Shown piece after piece: positions 1-7,897 of a stretch of 35,467 bases of DNA; the stretch's first letter is position 1; each line of letters begins with the position of its first letter. A program made the position numbers and the translations under genes. The notes under the pieces are model-generated. The model made no database searches, had not been told where the DNA came from, and saw only the letters and a list, made by a program, of their open reading frames with translations. This DNA comes from Isosphaera sp. (GTDB taxonomy: Bacteria; Planctomycetota; Phycisphaerae; Phycisphaerales; UBA1924): positions 1 through 35,467 of the forward strand of contig PNJV01000024.1 in NCBI GenBank assembly GCA_013822085.1. Reading direction: 5' to 3'.

Positions 1-18
1 GCCCCAGCACGCACGACC

Positions 19-1422
19 ATGCTCACCCAGATCCCGCCCATCGCCCGCACCACGTTCATCGAGAGCGTCCGCCAGCCGGTCTATTTCGTGCTGGTCATGC
101 TCGGCGGGCTGGGGATCCTGATGGTCACCTGGAGCACCGGGTTCTCGCTCGGCTACACCGAGGACGGCGAGGTCTCCGGCGACGACAAGCTGCTCCTGGA
201 CGTGGGCATGGCCACGGTCTTCCTGGTGGGCACGCTCCTGGCCGGCTTCATCGCCACCTCCGCCGTCTCGCGCGAGATCGAGAACAAAACGGTGCTCACC
301 GTGGTCTCCAAGCCCGTCCCGCGCGCGGCGGTGGTCCTGGGCAAGTACGTCGGCGTGGCCTCGGCCATCGCTGTCGCCGTCGTCATCACCCAGCTGTTCC
401 TGCTCCTGGCCGTCCAGCACGGCGTGCAGACGGCGGTCTGGAACAAGCTGGACCTGCCCGTGATCGTCTTCACGTTCTCGGCGCTGGGCCTGGCCATGGG
501 CGCGGGCGTGTGGGGCAACTTCTTCTACGGCTGGAACTTCACCCAGACGACGACCCTGACGCTCCTGCCGCTGATCGCCCTGGCCTACGCCCTGAGCCTG
601 CTCTTTGACAAGCAATGGGCCCTGCACCCGATCGCCAAGGACATCAAGCCCCTGACCAGCGCGGCCCAGGGCGTGCTGCTGCTGGGGATCATGGTCATGA
701 CGGCGATCGCCGTGGCCGCCTCCACCAGGCTCGGCCAGGTGATGACGATCGTGGTCTGCTTCGGCGTGCTGGTGCTGGGCATGGCCTCCAGCGCGCTCGT
801 TGGCAGGTACGCCTTCGACAACCGCCCCATCGGGCAGGTGCTCACGGCCGAGTCCCTCAGCAGCGGCGGGGTCGGGTTCCAGAGCCCCGGCGCCGAGTAC
901 CGGCTGACCCTCGACGGCGCCCCGTCGCGCGTGATCCGCCCCGGGTTGGCGATCTATTACGGCCCCAACCCGAACGGCTTCAACATGCCCGTTCCGCCCT
1001 TTGCTGACCCGGCCGATGAGCCCGGCGCGCCCGGAGGGTCGGGGCCGGCGGCGGGGGCGGGCACGGGACCGGCGGGGGGACCAGCCGCAGAGCCGGTCGG
1101 CGGCGCCATCGTCGCGGTGGAGTACGACGCCGACGCGTTTGCGCTGCGCATCCGCCACGAGGGCCCCCCGGCGGTGGCCATCGCGCGCCCGCCGATGGCC
1201 AAGGACTTCGTCTTCGACCGCGCCACAGCGGTCAACCCCGCGGCGCTGATAGTCTGGGGGCTGGTGCCCAACTTGCAGTTCTTCTGGCTCCTCGACGCGG
1301 TCAACCAGAACCACGCCCCTCCGGCTGGGCACTACGCGCTGATCGCGCTCTATTCGCTGACCCAGACCGCCATGGCGCTGGCCCTTGCTGTCCTGCTCTT
1401 CCAGGGCCGCGACGTGGGGTGA
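19..1422 (+). CDS. ABC-2 type transporter permease
   Basis: This 467-residue polytopic membrane protein looks like the permease half of an ABC-2 family exporter; the ATPase would be expected just upstream, outside the window. Hydrophobic segments lie at about residues 20-40, 64-84, 108-130, 148-165, 178-194, 215-232 and 237-262, and again at about 405-425 and 445-463. The motif SREIENKT followed by VLTVVSKPVPR at about 84-101 is the typical cytoplasmic loop of these permeases. Between residues about 263 and 404 lies a long non-membrane region, presumably extracytoplasmic, containing a Gly/Ala/Pro-rich stretch near 335-360. The ATG at 19 is the first start in the window and is followed at once by a hydrophilic N-terminus and a membrane segment, so it is likely genuine. 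The substrate cannot be inferred. The downstream gene is convergent. Confidence 0.75.
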   Translation: MLTQIPPIARTTFIESVRQPVYFVLVMLGGLGILMVTWSTGFSLGYTEDGEVSGDDKLLLDVGMATVFLVGTLLAGFIATSAVSREIENKTVLTVVSKPVPRAAVVLGKYVGVASAIAVAVVITQLFLLLAVQHGVQTAVWNKLDLPVIVFTFSALGLAMGAGVWGNFFYGWNFTQTTTLTLLPLIALAYALSLLFDKQWALHPIAKDIKPLTSAAQGVLLLGIMVMTAIAVAASTRLGQVMTIVVCFGVLVLGMASSALVGRYAFDNRPIGQVLTAESLSSGGVGFQSPGAEYRLTLDGAPSRVIRPGLAIYYGPNPNGFNMPVPPFADPADEPGAPGGSGPAAGAGTGPAGGPAAEPVGGAIVAVEYDADAFALRIRHEGPPAVAIARPPMAKDFVFDRATAVNPAALIVWGLVPNLQFFWLLDAVNQNHAPPAGHYALIALYSLTQTAMALALAVLLFQGRDVG

Positions 1423-1472
1423 GCGGGGGTGGTGGCGGGGGTGGTGAGTGAAGGTCGGGCCTCGCGGCACGC

Positions 1473-3263
1473 TCAGCGGTAGCGGTTGAGCTCGCGCTCG
1501 TCGGCGCGCTTGAGGGCGATGGCGCGGGCGTACGAGGAGAGGCAGCCCTCAGCGGCGCTCTGCCAGGTCAGGGCCTTGACCTCCACGGCGCCGTGCTGGC
1601 GCAGCTCCTGGCTCAGCGGCGGGTGACGCAGGACGGCCACGATCTTGTTGGCGATGTCCTCCACGTCCCAGTAGTCGACCTTGAGCACGTGGCGCACCAC
1701 CTCGGTGACCCCGCTGGACCGGCTGACGATCACCGGCACCTGGCTGCCCATGGCCTCCAGGGCGGCGATGCCGAAGGGCTCGCTCACGCTGGTCATGACG
1801 TAGCAGGAGGCCATGGCCATCACCCGGCGGACGTCGGCCTGATCCAGGAAGCCCGTGAAGAGGACGCGGTGGCCGATGCCCAGCTCGGCGGCCAGCTCGA
1901 TGACGCGCAGCTCGCGCTCGCCCGAGCCGGCGACGAGGAACTTGGCGTCGGGCTCCTTGTCCAGGACGCGGCGCGCAGCGGCGACGAAGAACTCGGGCCC
2001 CTTCTGGGCGGTCAGCCGGCCCAGGAAGAGCACCACGCGGTCGCGCGGCCCGACGGCGTGGCGCTCCCGGCGGGCCAGCTCCCAGACGCCGGGGTGGTCC
2101 AGGGCGTTGTGGACCACGTCGATCTTGCCGGGCTCGACGCCGTAGCGCGCAGCGATCACCCGGCGGGTCAGCTCGCTCACGGCGATGACGCGCGTGGCGG
2201 CCTGGCAACCGCGGCGCTCGATCTCGGCGATGCGCGGGTTGCCGCCGGGGCCACCGGGGTCGTCGGACTCGGAGCCGGCCCGGTCCCACTCGGTGGAGTG
2301 GACGTGGACGACCAGCGGCTTGCCCGTGGCCCGGGCCAGGGCCTGGCCGGCGGGGAAGGCGGGCCAGTCGTGGGCGTGGATGACGTCGAATTCCTCGTGG
2401 CGCGCGATGCCCACGACCATGCGGGCGTAGCGCTCGGCGTCGGCGATGGAGTCGCCGGCGTAGACGGGGGCGGGCCGGCTTGGGAAGAGCCGCACACCGG
2501 CGGTGGAGCGCGAGGCGGGGTCGTGCTCGCCGTGGTGGGTCAGGCGCGGGGCGGGGCGCGCCCAGCGCGAGCCGCCGCTGTGGGCCTCTTGCTGGGCCCC
2601 TTGGTGGGAGTGGTGCTGGGCGCGCTCGGCCCAGGCCTGCTCGGCGTCGGCCCATCGCGGGGAGTCGCGCGCGGGGGCGCGGGGGCGGGGGTCGTGGGGC
2701 ACGCCCGCCCCGAGGACACCCCCGTAGGGGTCGCGCAGCGTCGCGGGCAGCTCGACGATCTCCGAGCGGGCGAAGGCGGCGCGGCGCGTGGCCGTGGCCG
2801 GCGTGGCTGCGTGCGGGCCCGGCTGCGGCCCGGGGTCGGCGGCGGGGTGCGCGTGCGCATCGGGCGGCAAGCCGGGCGCGCTGGGGGCCGCGTCAGAGTC
2901 GGGCGCAGACGCCGCGGGGAAAGGCAAGGGTGAGAGGGGTGTGGGGGGTGGGGATGGGGTCAGCGCAAAGGGCGCCGCCTGCGGTGCGCGGGCGGGCGGC
3001 GCGGGGTGCGCAGCTGTCTGAGGGTGCGGGTCGGCGTCGTCCCAGCGGCCGACAGCGGCGTGGCCCGTGGCGCCTTGGAGGACCGGGCTGTCGGGGGCCA
3101 GCACCCGGACGGGCGCGTCGGGCGCGACCGAGACGGGCCTGGGCATCACGAAGGTGACGCGGTGGCCCAGCTCGTCGAGCGCGCTGGTCAGGCCGCGGCA
3201 GGCCACGCCCAGACCGCCGCTCACATAAGGAGGGAACTCCCAGCCGAGCATGAGCACCCGCAT
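1473..3263 (-). CDS. GT5/GT4-like glycosyltransferase (glycogen synthase-like) with proline-rich insert
   Basis: The 596-residue product has an N-terminal GT5/GT4 signature (WEFPPYVSGGLG at 8-19), as in starch/glycogen synthases and related retaining glycosyltransferases, then HAHDWPA at 297-303. The C-terminal GT-B half has GRLTAQKG (415-422) and EPFGIAALE (495-503), the sugar-nucleotide-binding EX7E motif. It probably transfers a sugar from a nucleotide donor to a glycan in the cytoplasm; the donor and acceptor cannot be read from the sequence. The ATG at 3263 places MRVLMLGWEFPP at the N-terminus as in homologues, so upstream in-frame extension is discarded. Residues about 66-160 and 185-262 are Pro/Ala/His-rich insertions between beta strands of the first Rossmann domain, making the protein longer than typical 400-500-residue relatives. 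It follows the gene at 3347-3907 by 83 bases and is probably cotranscribed with it. Confidence 0.88.
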   Translation of the reverse strand: MRVLMLGWEFPPYVSGGLGVACRGLTSALDELGHRVTFVMPRPVSVAPDAPVRVLAPDSPVLQGATGHAAVGRWDDADPHPQTAAHPAPPARAPQAAPFALTPSPPPTPLSPLPFPAASAPDSDAAPSAPGLPPDAHAHPAADPGPQPGPHAATPATATRRAAFARSEIVELPATLRDPYGGVLGAGVPHDPRPRAPARDSPRWADAEQAWAERAQHHSHQGAQQEAHSGGSRWARPAPRLTHHGEHDPASRSTAGVRLFPSRPAPVYAGDSIADAERYARMVVGIARHEEFDVIHAHDWPAFPAGQALARATGKPLVVHVHSTEWDRAGSESDDPGGPGGNPRIAEIERRGCQAATRVIAVSELTRRVIAARYGVEPGKIDVVHNALDHPGVWELARRERHAVGPRDRVVLFLGRLTAQKGPEFFVAAARRVLDKEPDAKFLVAGSGERELRVIELAAELGIGHRVLFTGFLDQADVRRVMAMASCYVMTSVSEPFGIAALEAMGSQVPVIVSRSSGVTEVVRHVLKVDYWDVEDIANKIVAVLRHPPLSQELRQHGAVEVKALTWQSAAEGCLSSYARAIALKRADERELNRYR

Positions 3264-3309
3264 GGCCGCTCCTGTTCCGTGCCCCGTCTGCGGCGGGCCC
3301 GCGTGGGGG

Positions 3310-3342
3310 GGCGCCCCGAGGCCGCCGTCTGGGCGGGGCGCC
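3310..3342 (-). promoter_or_regulatory. Intergenic stem-loop before the glycosyltransferase gene
   Basis: A perfect 9-bp inverted repeat (ggcgccccg at 3310-3318 and cggggcgcc at 3334-3342) encloses a 15-base loop. It lies in the 83-base gap between the stop of the upstream gene and the start of the glycosyltransferase. There is no T-run after it on the minus strand, so it is not a classic intrinsic terminator. It may stabilise the upstream message end or lower expression of the second gene. In DNA this GC-rich a 9-bp repeat can also arise by chance. Confidence 0.35.
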
Positions 3343-3346
3343 GGGC

Positions 3347-3907
3347 TCACGCGTTGGCCTCGTCGTGGCCTTGGTCGCCGCCGGACATGTCGCCGAGGTT
3401 GGCAAAGCAGGACTGGTAGGCCAGCAGCAGCTGCGCGGCGCGCTCGATGACGGCCGGGTCGTCCAGCGGCGCGGCCCGCGGCGTGACCGGCGAGCGGAAG
3501 GTGAAGAGCTTCTGCTCGTCGCGGAAGTGCTCGACGCTCGGGCCGGGGTCCTGGCGGCCGATCGCTGCGCCCAGGTCGATCAGCTCGTCGCGCACCAGGT
3601 CTGAGAGCTTGTCGCCGGTGTGGACCAGGTCGGCCTCGATGGACTGGCTCAGGTAGCGGTCGGCCATGACGAGGCTGACCCAGGCGCGGCCGTCGGGCTC
3701 GATGGTCAGGCGGTAGTGGGCTGGGCTGGCTGCGCTGGCGGCTGCGCACTCGAGCCCGCGGTGGTCGGGCAGGGCTCGGACCGAGCCGAAGACCCCCGCC
3801 CGCGTGGCCCGCTTGGCGCAGGCGTCGATCAGCGCCGCCGCGTCGGTCGCGTGCGCAGCGGCGGAGTGGCCAGGACGTGGACCCGATGACGCGCCGCTGG
3901 CACCCAC
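3347..3907 (-). CDS. Hypothetical protein, unknown family
   Basis: The 186-residue product is not recognised. It has an Ala-rich N-terminal third (ATDAAALIDACAKRATRAG), then a segment with beta character (HYRLTIEPDGRAWVSLVMADRYLSQ split by polar residues) and an acidic C-terminus. There is no signal peptide, membrane segment or catalytic motif that I can identify. I place the start at GTG 3907 because GGGAGG sits 5 bases upstream; a TTG at 3937 is in frame but lacks a comparable ribosome site. It heads the apparent operon with the glycosyltransferase, and a plausible promoter lies about 55 bases upstream, so it could be an accessory or regulator of that enzyme. That is inference from position only. 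Confidence 0.6.
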   Translation of the reverse strand: MGASGASSGPRPGHSAAAHATDAAALIDACAKRATRAGVFGSVRALPDHRGLECAAASAASPAHYRLTIEPDGRAWVSLVMADRYLSQSIEADLVHTGDKLSDLVRDELIDLGAAIGRQDPGPSVEHFRDEQKLFTFRSPVTPRAAPLDDPAVIERAAQLLLAYQSCFANLGDMSGGDQGHDEANA

Positions 3908-3960
3908 GCGAACCTCCCGAACGACGCGGTCAGACAACGGTCCGCGGTGCGCTCTGTGGC

Positions 3961-3989
3961 AGTATATCGAACCCTCGATCGGAGTTCAG
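3961..3989 (-). promoter_or_regulatory. Sigma-70-like promoter for the hypothetical protein/glycosyltransferase operon
   Basis: On the minus strand CTGAAC (3989-3984) and TATACT (3966-3961) are separated by 17 bases. This is the only AT-rich pocket in the region. A 5-bp dyad, atcga-N4-tcgat at 3966-3979, lies in the spacer and could be an operator. Expected transcription starts near 3954, about 47 bases before the GTG at 3907. Confidence 0.5.
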
Positions 3990-4041
3990 CGGGCGGGCGG
4001 GCGCTCGCTCGGTCGCGGCGCAGCGGCCCGTCGAGGGTCAA

Positions 4042-4125
4042 GGGTCGGGGGCGGGAGGTGCGGGGGATGGGATGGGGTGTGGAGGGGTGTGGAGGTGTGG
4101 GGGTGTGGAGGGGTGGGGTGCGGGG
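4042..4125 (+). other. G-rich tract with potential to form G-quadruplexes
   Basis: About 84 bases on the plus strand consist almost wholly of G runs broken by T, A or single C (units such as ggggtgtgga). Many runs have three to five G, spaced 1-5 bases apart, enough for several overlapping G-quadruplexes. It fills the divergent region between the minus-strand operon and tRNA-Leu. No convincing coding potential is seen. Confidence 0.6.
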
Positions 4126-4138
4126 CAGCTGCGCGGGG

Positions 4139-4167
4139 TTTTCGCGCCGGGTGCACTGGCCTATTGT
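4139..4167 (+). promoter_or_regulatory. Possible tRNA-Leu promoter
   Basis: TTTTCG (4139-4144) and TATTGT (4162-4167) are spaced by 17 bases, and the second hexamer ends 9 bases before the mature tRNA. The -35 match is weak, so the call rests mainly on the -10 element and its position. Confidence 0.35.
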
Positions 4168-4176
4168 GATCGGCGA

Positions 4177-4258
4177 GCCCAGGTGGCGAAATTGGCAGAC
4201 GCACTACCTTGAGGTGGTAGCGCCGCAAGGCATGGAGGTTCAAATCCTCTCCTGGGCA
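4177..4258 (+). tRNA. tRNA-Leu (anticodon GAG)
   Basis: An 82-base class II tRNA. The acceptor stem gcccagg (4177-4183) pairs with cctgggc (4251-4257), with discriminator A at 4258. The anticodon stem ctacc (4204-4208) pairs with ggtag (4216-4220) around the loop ttgaggt, giving anticodon GAG at 4211-4213, which reads CUC. A long variable arm (about 4221-4231) and a T arm with ggttcaaatcc complete the leucine-type structure. CCA is not encoded; the next bases are TT, so CCA must be added by nucleotidyltransferase. The CUC codon it reads suits the high GC content. Confidence 0.97.
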
Positions 4259-4295
4259 TTGGGGCGAGGGTCGGGGTCGCTGGGCGCACAGCCTG

Positions 4296-4688
4296 TCATG
4301 GCGCGCGACCGGTGACCGTGGCCAGCCACGCCAGCGAATCGGCGTCGAGGGGTTTGGGCAGGGTGACGTCAAAGCCGCGGGCGCGGGCGACGGCCGCGGT
4401 ATCGCCGTCGTGCGTGGCGGTGAACAGGGCCATCGTGCCGCGGTAGCCGCTGCTGCGGGCCTGCGCTCCCAGGTCGATGCCGTCGGCGTCGGCAAGGTGG
4501 CGGTCGATCACGATCAGGCCCGGGTGATGGCGCGGGCCGCTGCACGCGGCCAGGGCGTTCAGGCAGGGCTTGGCGGCGTCGAAGAGCCGGACGGCGACAC
4601 GCTTGAGGGTCAGCTGGCGTTCGAGCAGCCGCAGGACGGCGCGGGAATCGTCGACGAGCCAGGCCAGCGCCCGCGTTGGGTCGGACAT
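4296..4688 (-). CDS. Single-domain response regulator (CheY-like receiver)
   Basis: The 130-residue product is a stand-alone receiver domain. The acidic pair is D13-D14 in LVDDS, the phosphoacceptor is D62 in IVIDRHLADADG, the conserved hydroxyl residue is T90 in LFTATHD and the lysine is K112 in LPKPLD. No output domain follows, so it should act by protein-protein contact in the cytoplasm. The cognate kinase is unknown; the CheA encoded about 5 kb away is a possible donor. The gene is divergent from the VWA protein gene with about 70 bases between starts, and its 5' end overlaps the likely promoter of that gene. The start is the ATG at 4688, with no evident Shine-Dalgarno sequence. Confidence 0.85.
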   Translation of the reverse strand: MSDPTRALAWLVDDSRAVLRLLERQLTLKRVAVRLFDAAKPCLNALAACSGPRHHPGLIVIDRHLADADGIDLGAQARSSGYRGTMALFTATHDGDTAAVARARGFDVTLPKPLDADSLAWLATVTGRAP

Positions 4689-4704
4689 AAAGTTGTGGTA
4701 TCGG
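4676..4704 (+). promoter_or_regulatory. Candidate promoter for the VWA protein gene
   Basis: TTGGGT (4676-4681) and TATCGG (4699-4704) are separated by 17 bases and preceded by TGG, resembling an extended -10. The element overlaps the start of the divergent response regulator gene, so the two transcription units probably interfere or are co-controlled. Confidence 0.35.
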
Positions 4705-4758
4705 CGGGCGTCGGTCGGGCGTGTGACGGGGGGCGGCGGGCGGTGCGGGGAGGTGTCC

Positions 4759-5925
4759 GTGTCGGTGATCTATGGCGAGTATGAGGACGGCGAGGGCTTC
4801 GTGCCGTCCGGGGAGCTCTTCGCCGACCCGCGGCTGGAGGAGTTCATCCTGCGCTACGGCCAGCAGGGGCTCGACGCGCTGCCGGAGATGGACGAGCGGG
4901 TGCAAGAGCTGATCGAGGAGCTGATCCGCGCCGGCATGCTCGAGCGCCAGGAGGGCACCGGCAAGCTGCGGCTCACGCCGCGGATGGTGCGCGGGATGGA
5001 GCACCGGGCGCTGCGCGAGATCTTCCGCGACCTGCGCGCCGGCGTGCGCGAGGGGCACGCCTCGCGCTGGGCCGGGCGGTCGGGCGAGCGCAGCGACGGC
5101 ACCCGCGGCTACCAGTACGGGGACCCCTTGAGCGACCTGGACGGCCCCCAGACGCTGCGCAACGCCTACACGCGGCGGGCGTCCCGGGGCGCGGCGGGGC
5201 CGCAGCAGGGCCTGATCACGGCCGGCGACCTTGCGGTGTTCAACACCGAGGCGGTCACCGACGCGGCCATCGCCGTGCTGATCGACCTGTCGGGCTCGAT
5301 GGCGCGGCACGGGCGGCACGTGGCGGCCAAGAAGGTGGCTCTGGGGCTGCGGTCGCTGGTGGCGCGCTACCCGCTGGACACCGTGGACTTCATCGGCTTT
5401 GCCTCCACCGCTGAGCCGCTCAGGCCCGAGCAGCTGCCGCTGGTGATGCCCAAGCCGATCACGACCACCGCCTGGCAGGTGCGGCTGCGCGTGCCGCTGG
5501 AGCAGGCCGGCCAGACGCACCCGCACTTTACCAACCTGCACCACGCGCTCCAGCTTGCGCGGCGGACGCTTGCGCGGCGAGGCTCGCCCAACAAGCAGGT
5601 GTTCATCATCACCGACGGGCAGCCGACGGCGCACCTGAGCAGCGTCAAGGAGACGGGTGTCCAGTTCCTCAACCTGGCCTACCCGCCCTCGCCCGAGTCG
5701 GTGCGGGCGACGCTGGCCGAGGCGGTGCGCTGCCGCCAGCAGGGGATCACGTTCTCGTCCTTTGCGCTCATCGACGACGTGGAGGCCATGGAGTGGCTCG
5801 GGTTCATCGAGCAGCTGACCCGGCTGACGCGCGGCTCGGCGTTCTACTGCGCCGCGGGGGACCTGGCCGGCGCGATCCTCGAATCGTACATCACCGGCAA
5901 GAAGCGGCGCGTGTCCTTCGAGTGA
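4759..5925 (+). CDS. von Willebrand factor A domain protein
   Basis: The 388-residue protein has a helical N-terminal half (residues 1-150) and a VWA domain at about 167-340. A metal-ion-dependent adhesion site is visible: DLSGS at 176-180, T258 in HFTNLHH and ITDGQ around D286. VWA proteins of this cytoplasmic type usually act as Mg-dependent partners of MoxR or other AAA+ ATPases; no such ATPase is in the window. No signal peptide or membrane segment is seen. GTG at 4759 is preferred because GGGGAGG ends 5 bases upstream; GTG at 4753 and 4765 are possible. The long in-frame extension toward 4570 overlaps the divergent regulator and is rejected. The C-terminus (ITGKKRRVSFE) is basic. Confidence 0.8.
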   Translation: MSVIYGEYEDGEGFVPSGELFADPRLEEFILRYGQQGLDALPEMDERVQELIEELIRAGMLERQEGTGKLRLTPRMVRGMEHRALREIFRDLRAGVREGHASRWAGRSGERSDGTRGYQYGDPLSDLDGPQTLRNAYTRRASRGAAGPQQGLITAGDLAVFNTEAVTDAAIAVLIDLSGSMARHGRHVAAKKVALGLRSLVARYPLDTVDFIGFASTAEPLRPEQLPLVMPKPITTTAWQVRLRVPLEQAGQTHPHFTNLHHALQLARRTLARRGSPNKQVFIITDGQPTAHLSSVKETGVQFLNLAYPPSPESVRATLAEAVRCRQQGITFSSFALIDDVEAMEWLGFIEQLTRLTRGSAFYCAAGDLAGAILESYITGKKRRVSFE

Positions 5926-5965
5926 GCCCCGGCGTCTGCGGCGGCGGCTCTTTGCGCCTGCGTGG

Positions 5966-5983
5966 CCGGGCCCGGGCGCCCGG
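5966..5983. terminator. Overlapping GC palindromes after the VWA gene
   Basis: Two perfect palindromes overlap here: ccgggcccgg (5966-5975) and ccgggcgcccgg (5972-5983). They begin about 40 bases after the VWA stop codon and 118 bases before cheB. They could terminate or stabilise the VWA message, but no T-run follows. Confidence 0.25.
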
Positions 5984-6100
5984 TGCGGGGCGGCGCCGGG
6001 GATCGGTCGGGAGGGCGTGCGGTTCAAGGCGGGCCCGAAAAGGTTCGATCCATGCTGCTCGGAGCCGGTCTTGGCCCTGGGGCCGGCGACTCTGAACACC

Positions 6101-7291
6101 ATGGACGCGCACCCGCCCACACCGCCCGGACCCGCAGCGCCCGCCAAGGGGGCCGCGCCTGCGCCGGGCCAGATCCGCCTGGTCATCGCCGATGACTCGG
6201 CGTTCATGCGTTCGGCGCTCCAGCGGCTGCTGGGGCCGGCCGGGGACATCGCTGTGGTCGGGGTGGCCAAGGACGGCCTTGAGGCCCTGCGCCTGTGCAA
6301 GGACCTCAGGCCCGACGTGCTGACGATGGACGTGGAGATGCCCAACCTCGACGGCCTGGGCGCGCTGCGTCGGATCCGGCTCGAGTGCCCCGTGGTGCCG
6401 CGGATCATCATGCTCTCGAGCCTGACGGCCGCCGGATCGGCGACGGCCCTGACGGCCCTGCGCATGGGCGCGGCCGACGTGATCGGCAAGCCCGGGGGCT
6501 TCTCGGCGGCGCCGGACCTGAGGCTGGTGCAGGGCGAGATCATCTCCAAGATCCGTGCGATCGCGCGGTCGGGGGCTGGGCTGTTGGGGGGGCTGGGCAG
6601 GGGGCCGGCAACGGCCGGCGGCGTGATCCCGCCCAAGCCGGCGGTGCTCCAGGCCCTCACGCCGGGGCTGCTGGCGATCGGGTCCTCGACGGGCGGCCCG
6701 CCGGTGCTCGAAACGCTGCTGACGGCCCTGCCCAAGGGGATCGCCTTCCCGGTGGTGGTGGCCCAGCACATGCCGCCGATATTCACCAAGTCTCTGGCGG
6801 CGCGGCTCAAGGAGATCTGCGGCCCCGAGGTGGTGCACGCCGAGCACGGGATGCCGGTGCGGGCGGGCGTGATCTACATCGCGCCCGGCTCGCTGCACAT
6901 GCGCGTGGTGCGGGCGGCCTCGGGCCGGCTCGAAACGGACATCTCCGAGAGCCCGGCGACGGAGGTCTATCGGCCGAGCGTGTCGGAGCTCTTCGCCTCA
7001 GCGGCGCGCGTGGCCGGCCCGCGCGTGCTGGCGGTGATCTGCACGGGCATCGGCGACGACGGCACCAGCGGGGCGCGGGCCCTGCGCGACGCCGGCGGCC
7101 GGGTCATCGCGCAGGATGCGTCCACCTGCGTGGTCTACGGCATGCCCAGGTCGGTGATCGAGGCCGGGCTGGCGGCCGCGGCGGGCTCGCCGGAGGAGAT
7201 CGCCCAGTTCCTGGCCCGCAGCAGCGGCGTGCAGGGCCCAGCCGGAGCCCCGCCGGGCACCCCGGAGCAGATGAATCGCGCCGTCGCCTGA
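6101..7291 (+). CDS. cheB: CheB: receptor-modification methylesterase/deamidase with receiver domain
   Basis: CheB removes methyl groups from chemoreceptor glutamates and deamidates glutamines, setting adaptation. The 396-residue product has a receiver domain at about 25-150 (D31-D32, phosphoacceptor D77 in MDVEMP, K130) and a methylesterase domain at about 187-375. The catalytic triad is intact: S196 in GSSTGG, H223 in AQHM and D320 in GIGDDG. The ATG at 6101 is chosen because the receiver fold begins about 25 residues later; an upstream in-frame ATG at 6017 would add 28 residues unlike the family. A Pro/Ala-rich stretch precedes the receiver. It is the first gene of the chemosensory operon, with 69 bases before cheW. 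CheA encoded downstream should phosphorylate it. Confidence 0.96.
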   Translation: MDAHPPTPPGPAAPAKGAAPAPGQIRLVIADDSAFMRSALQRLLGPAGDIAVVGVAKDGLEALRLCKDLRPDVLTMDVEMPNLDGLGALRRIRLECPVVPRIIMLSSLTAAGSATALTALRMGAADVIGKPGGFSAAPDLRLVQGEIISKIRAIARSGAGLLGGLGRGPATAGGVIPPKPAVLQALTPGLLAIGSSTGGPPVLETLLTALPKGIAFPVVVAQHMPPIFTKSLAARLKEICGPEVVHAEHGMPVRAGVIYIAPGSLHMRVVRAASGRLETDISESPATEVYRPSVSELFASAARVAGPRVLAVICTGIGDDGTSGARALRDAGGRVIAQDASTCVVYGMPRSVIEAGLAAAAGSPEEIAQFLARSSGVQGPAGAPPGTPEQMNRAVA

Positions 7292-7360
7292 GCCGGCACC
7301 GCAAGTCGCCTCCGCCGCACACCGATACCCCCTGTCGCCCCCGAAACCCGGAGCGATCCC

Positions 7361-7897
7361 ATGCCGCAGACCACGAGCAACGCAAGCCAGACGCACGCCA
7401 CCGCCCGCACGGGCCCCGAGTCGGGCGCATCCCAGGGCGGGGACCAGCTCCAGCTGGTGACCTTCGGGCTCGGCGAGGAGGAGTTCGCCGTGGACATCCT
7501 GTCGGTGCAGGAGATCAACCGGATGATGTCGTTGACGCGCGTGCCCCAGAGCCCGCCCGAGGTCGAGGGCGTGATCAACCTGCGCGGCAAGATCATCCCC
7601 GTGGTGGACCTGCGCAAGCGCTTCAACCTGCCGGCCTCGGACCGCTCGGAGCAGTCGCGCATCGTGGTGGTGGAGGTGACGGGCCGAGTGATCGGGTTCA
7701 TCGTGGACCGTGTGAGCGAGGTCCTGCGGATCTCGTCCAAGATCGTCGAGCCCGCGCCGGCGATGGTGACCGGGGCCGACTCGGACTTTGTGGCGGGCGT
7801 GGGCCGTCTCGAGGACCGCCTGCTGATCCTGCTGGACCTGCCCAAGCTCTTTGCCAAGACCGGCCTGACCGTCGGCGCGCCCGCGCTGGCCGCCTGA
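7361..7897 (+). CDS. cheW: CheW: chemotaxis coupling protein
   Basis: This 178-residue adaptor bridges chemoreceptors and the CheA kinase in the cytoplasmic array. After about 28 disordered residues a single CheW domain spans about 29-170. Typical motifs are LVTFGLGEEEFAVDILSVQ, INRMMSLTRVPQSPPEVEGV, NLRGKIIPVVDLRKRF and VDRVSEVLRI, each visible in order. The ATG at 7361 is preceded by GGAG about 8 bases upstream. The gene lies between cheB and cheR. A C-rich, G-poor linker follows its stop codon (7898-8038). Confidence 0.95.
   Translation: MPQTTSNASQTHATARTGPESGASQGGDQLQLVTFGLGEEEFAVDILSVQEINRMMSLTRVPQSPPEVEGVINLRGKIIPVVDLRKRFNLPASDRSEQSRIVVVEVTGRVIGFIVDRVSEVLRISSKIVEPAPAMVTGADSDFVAGVGRLEDRLLILLDLPKLFAKTGLTVGAPALAA

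Noticed and set aside
1593-2933. 446-codon plus-strand open frame opposite the glycosyltransferase
   Set aside because: It is antisense shadow of a recognised gene in very GC-rich DNA; its translation is Gly/Ala/Val/Arg filler without motifs.
5926-6100. Flagellar (sigma-28) or sigma-54 promoter before cheB
   Set aside because: I looked for TAAA-N15-GCCGATAA and TGGCAC-N5-TTGCA forms and found no acceptable match.
4369-6810. Long minus-strand open frame across the VWA gene and cheB
   Set aside because: It is antisense to two genes with clear motifs and reads as Arg/Pro/Ala-rich sequence with no domain.
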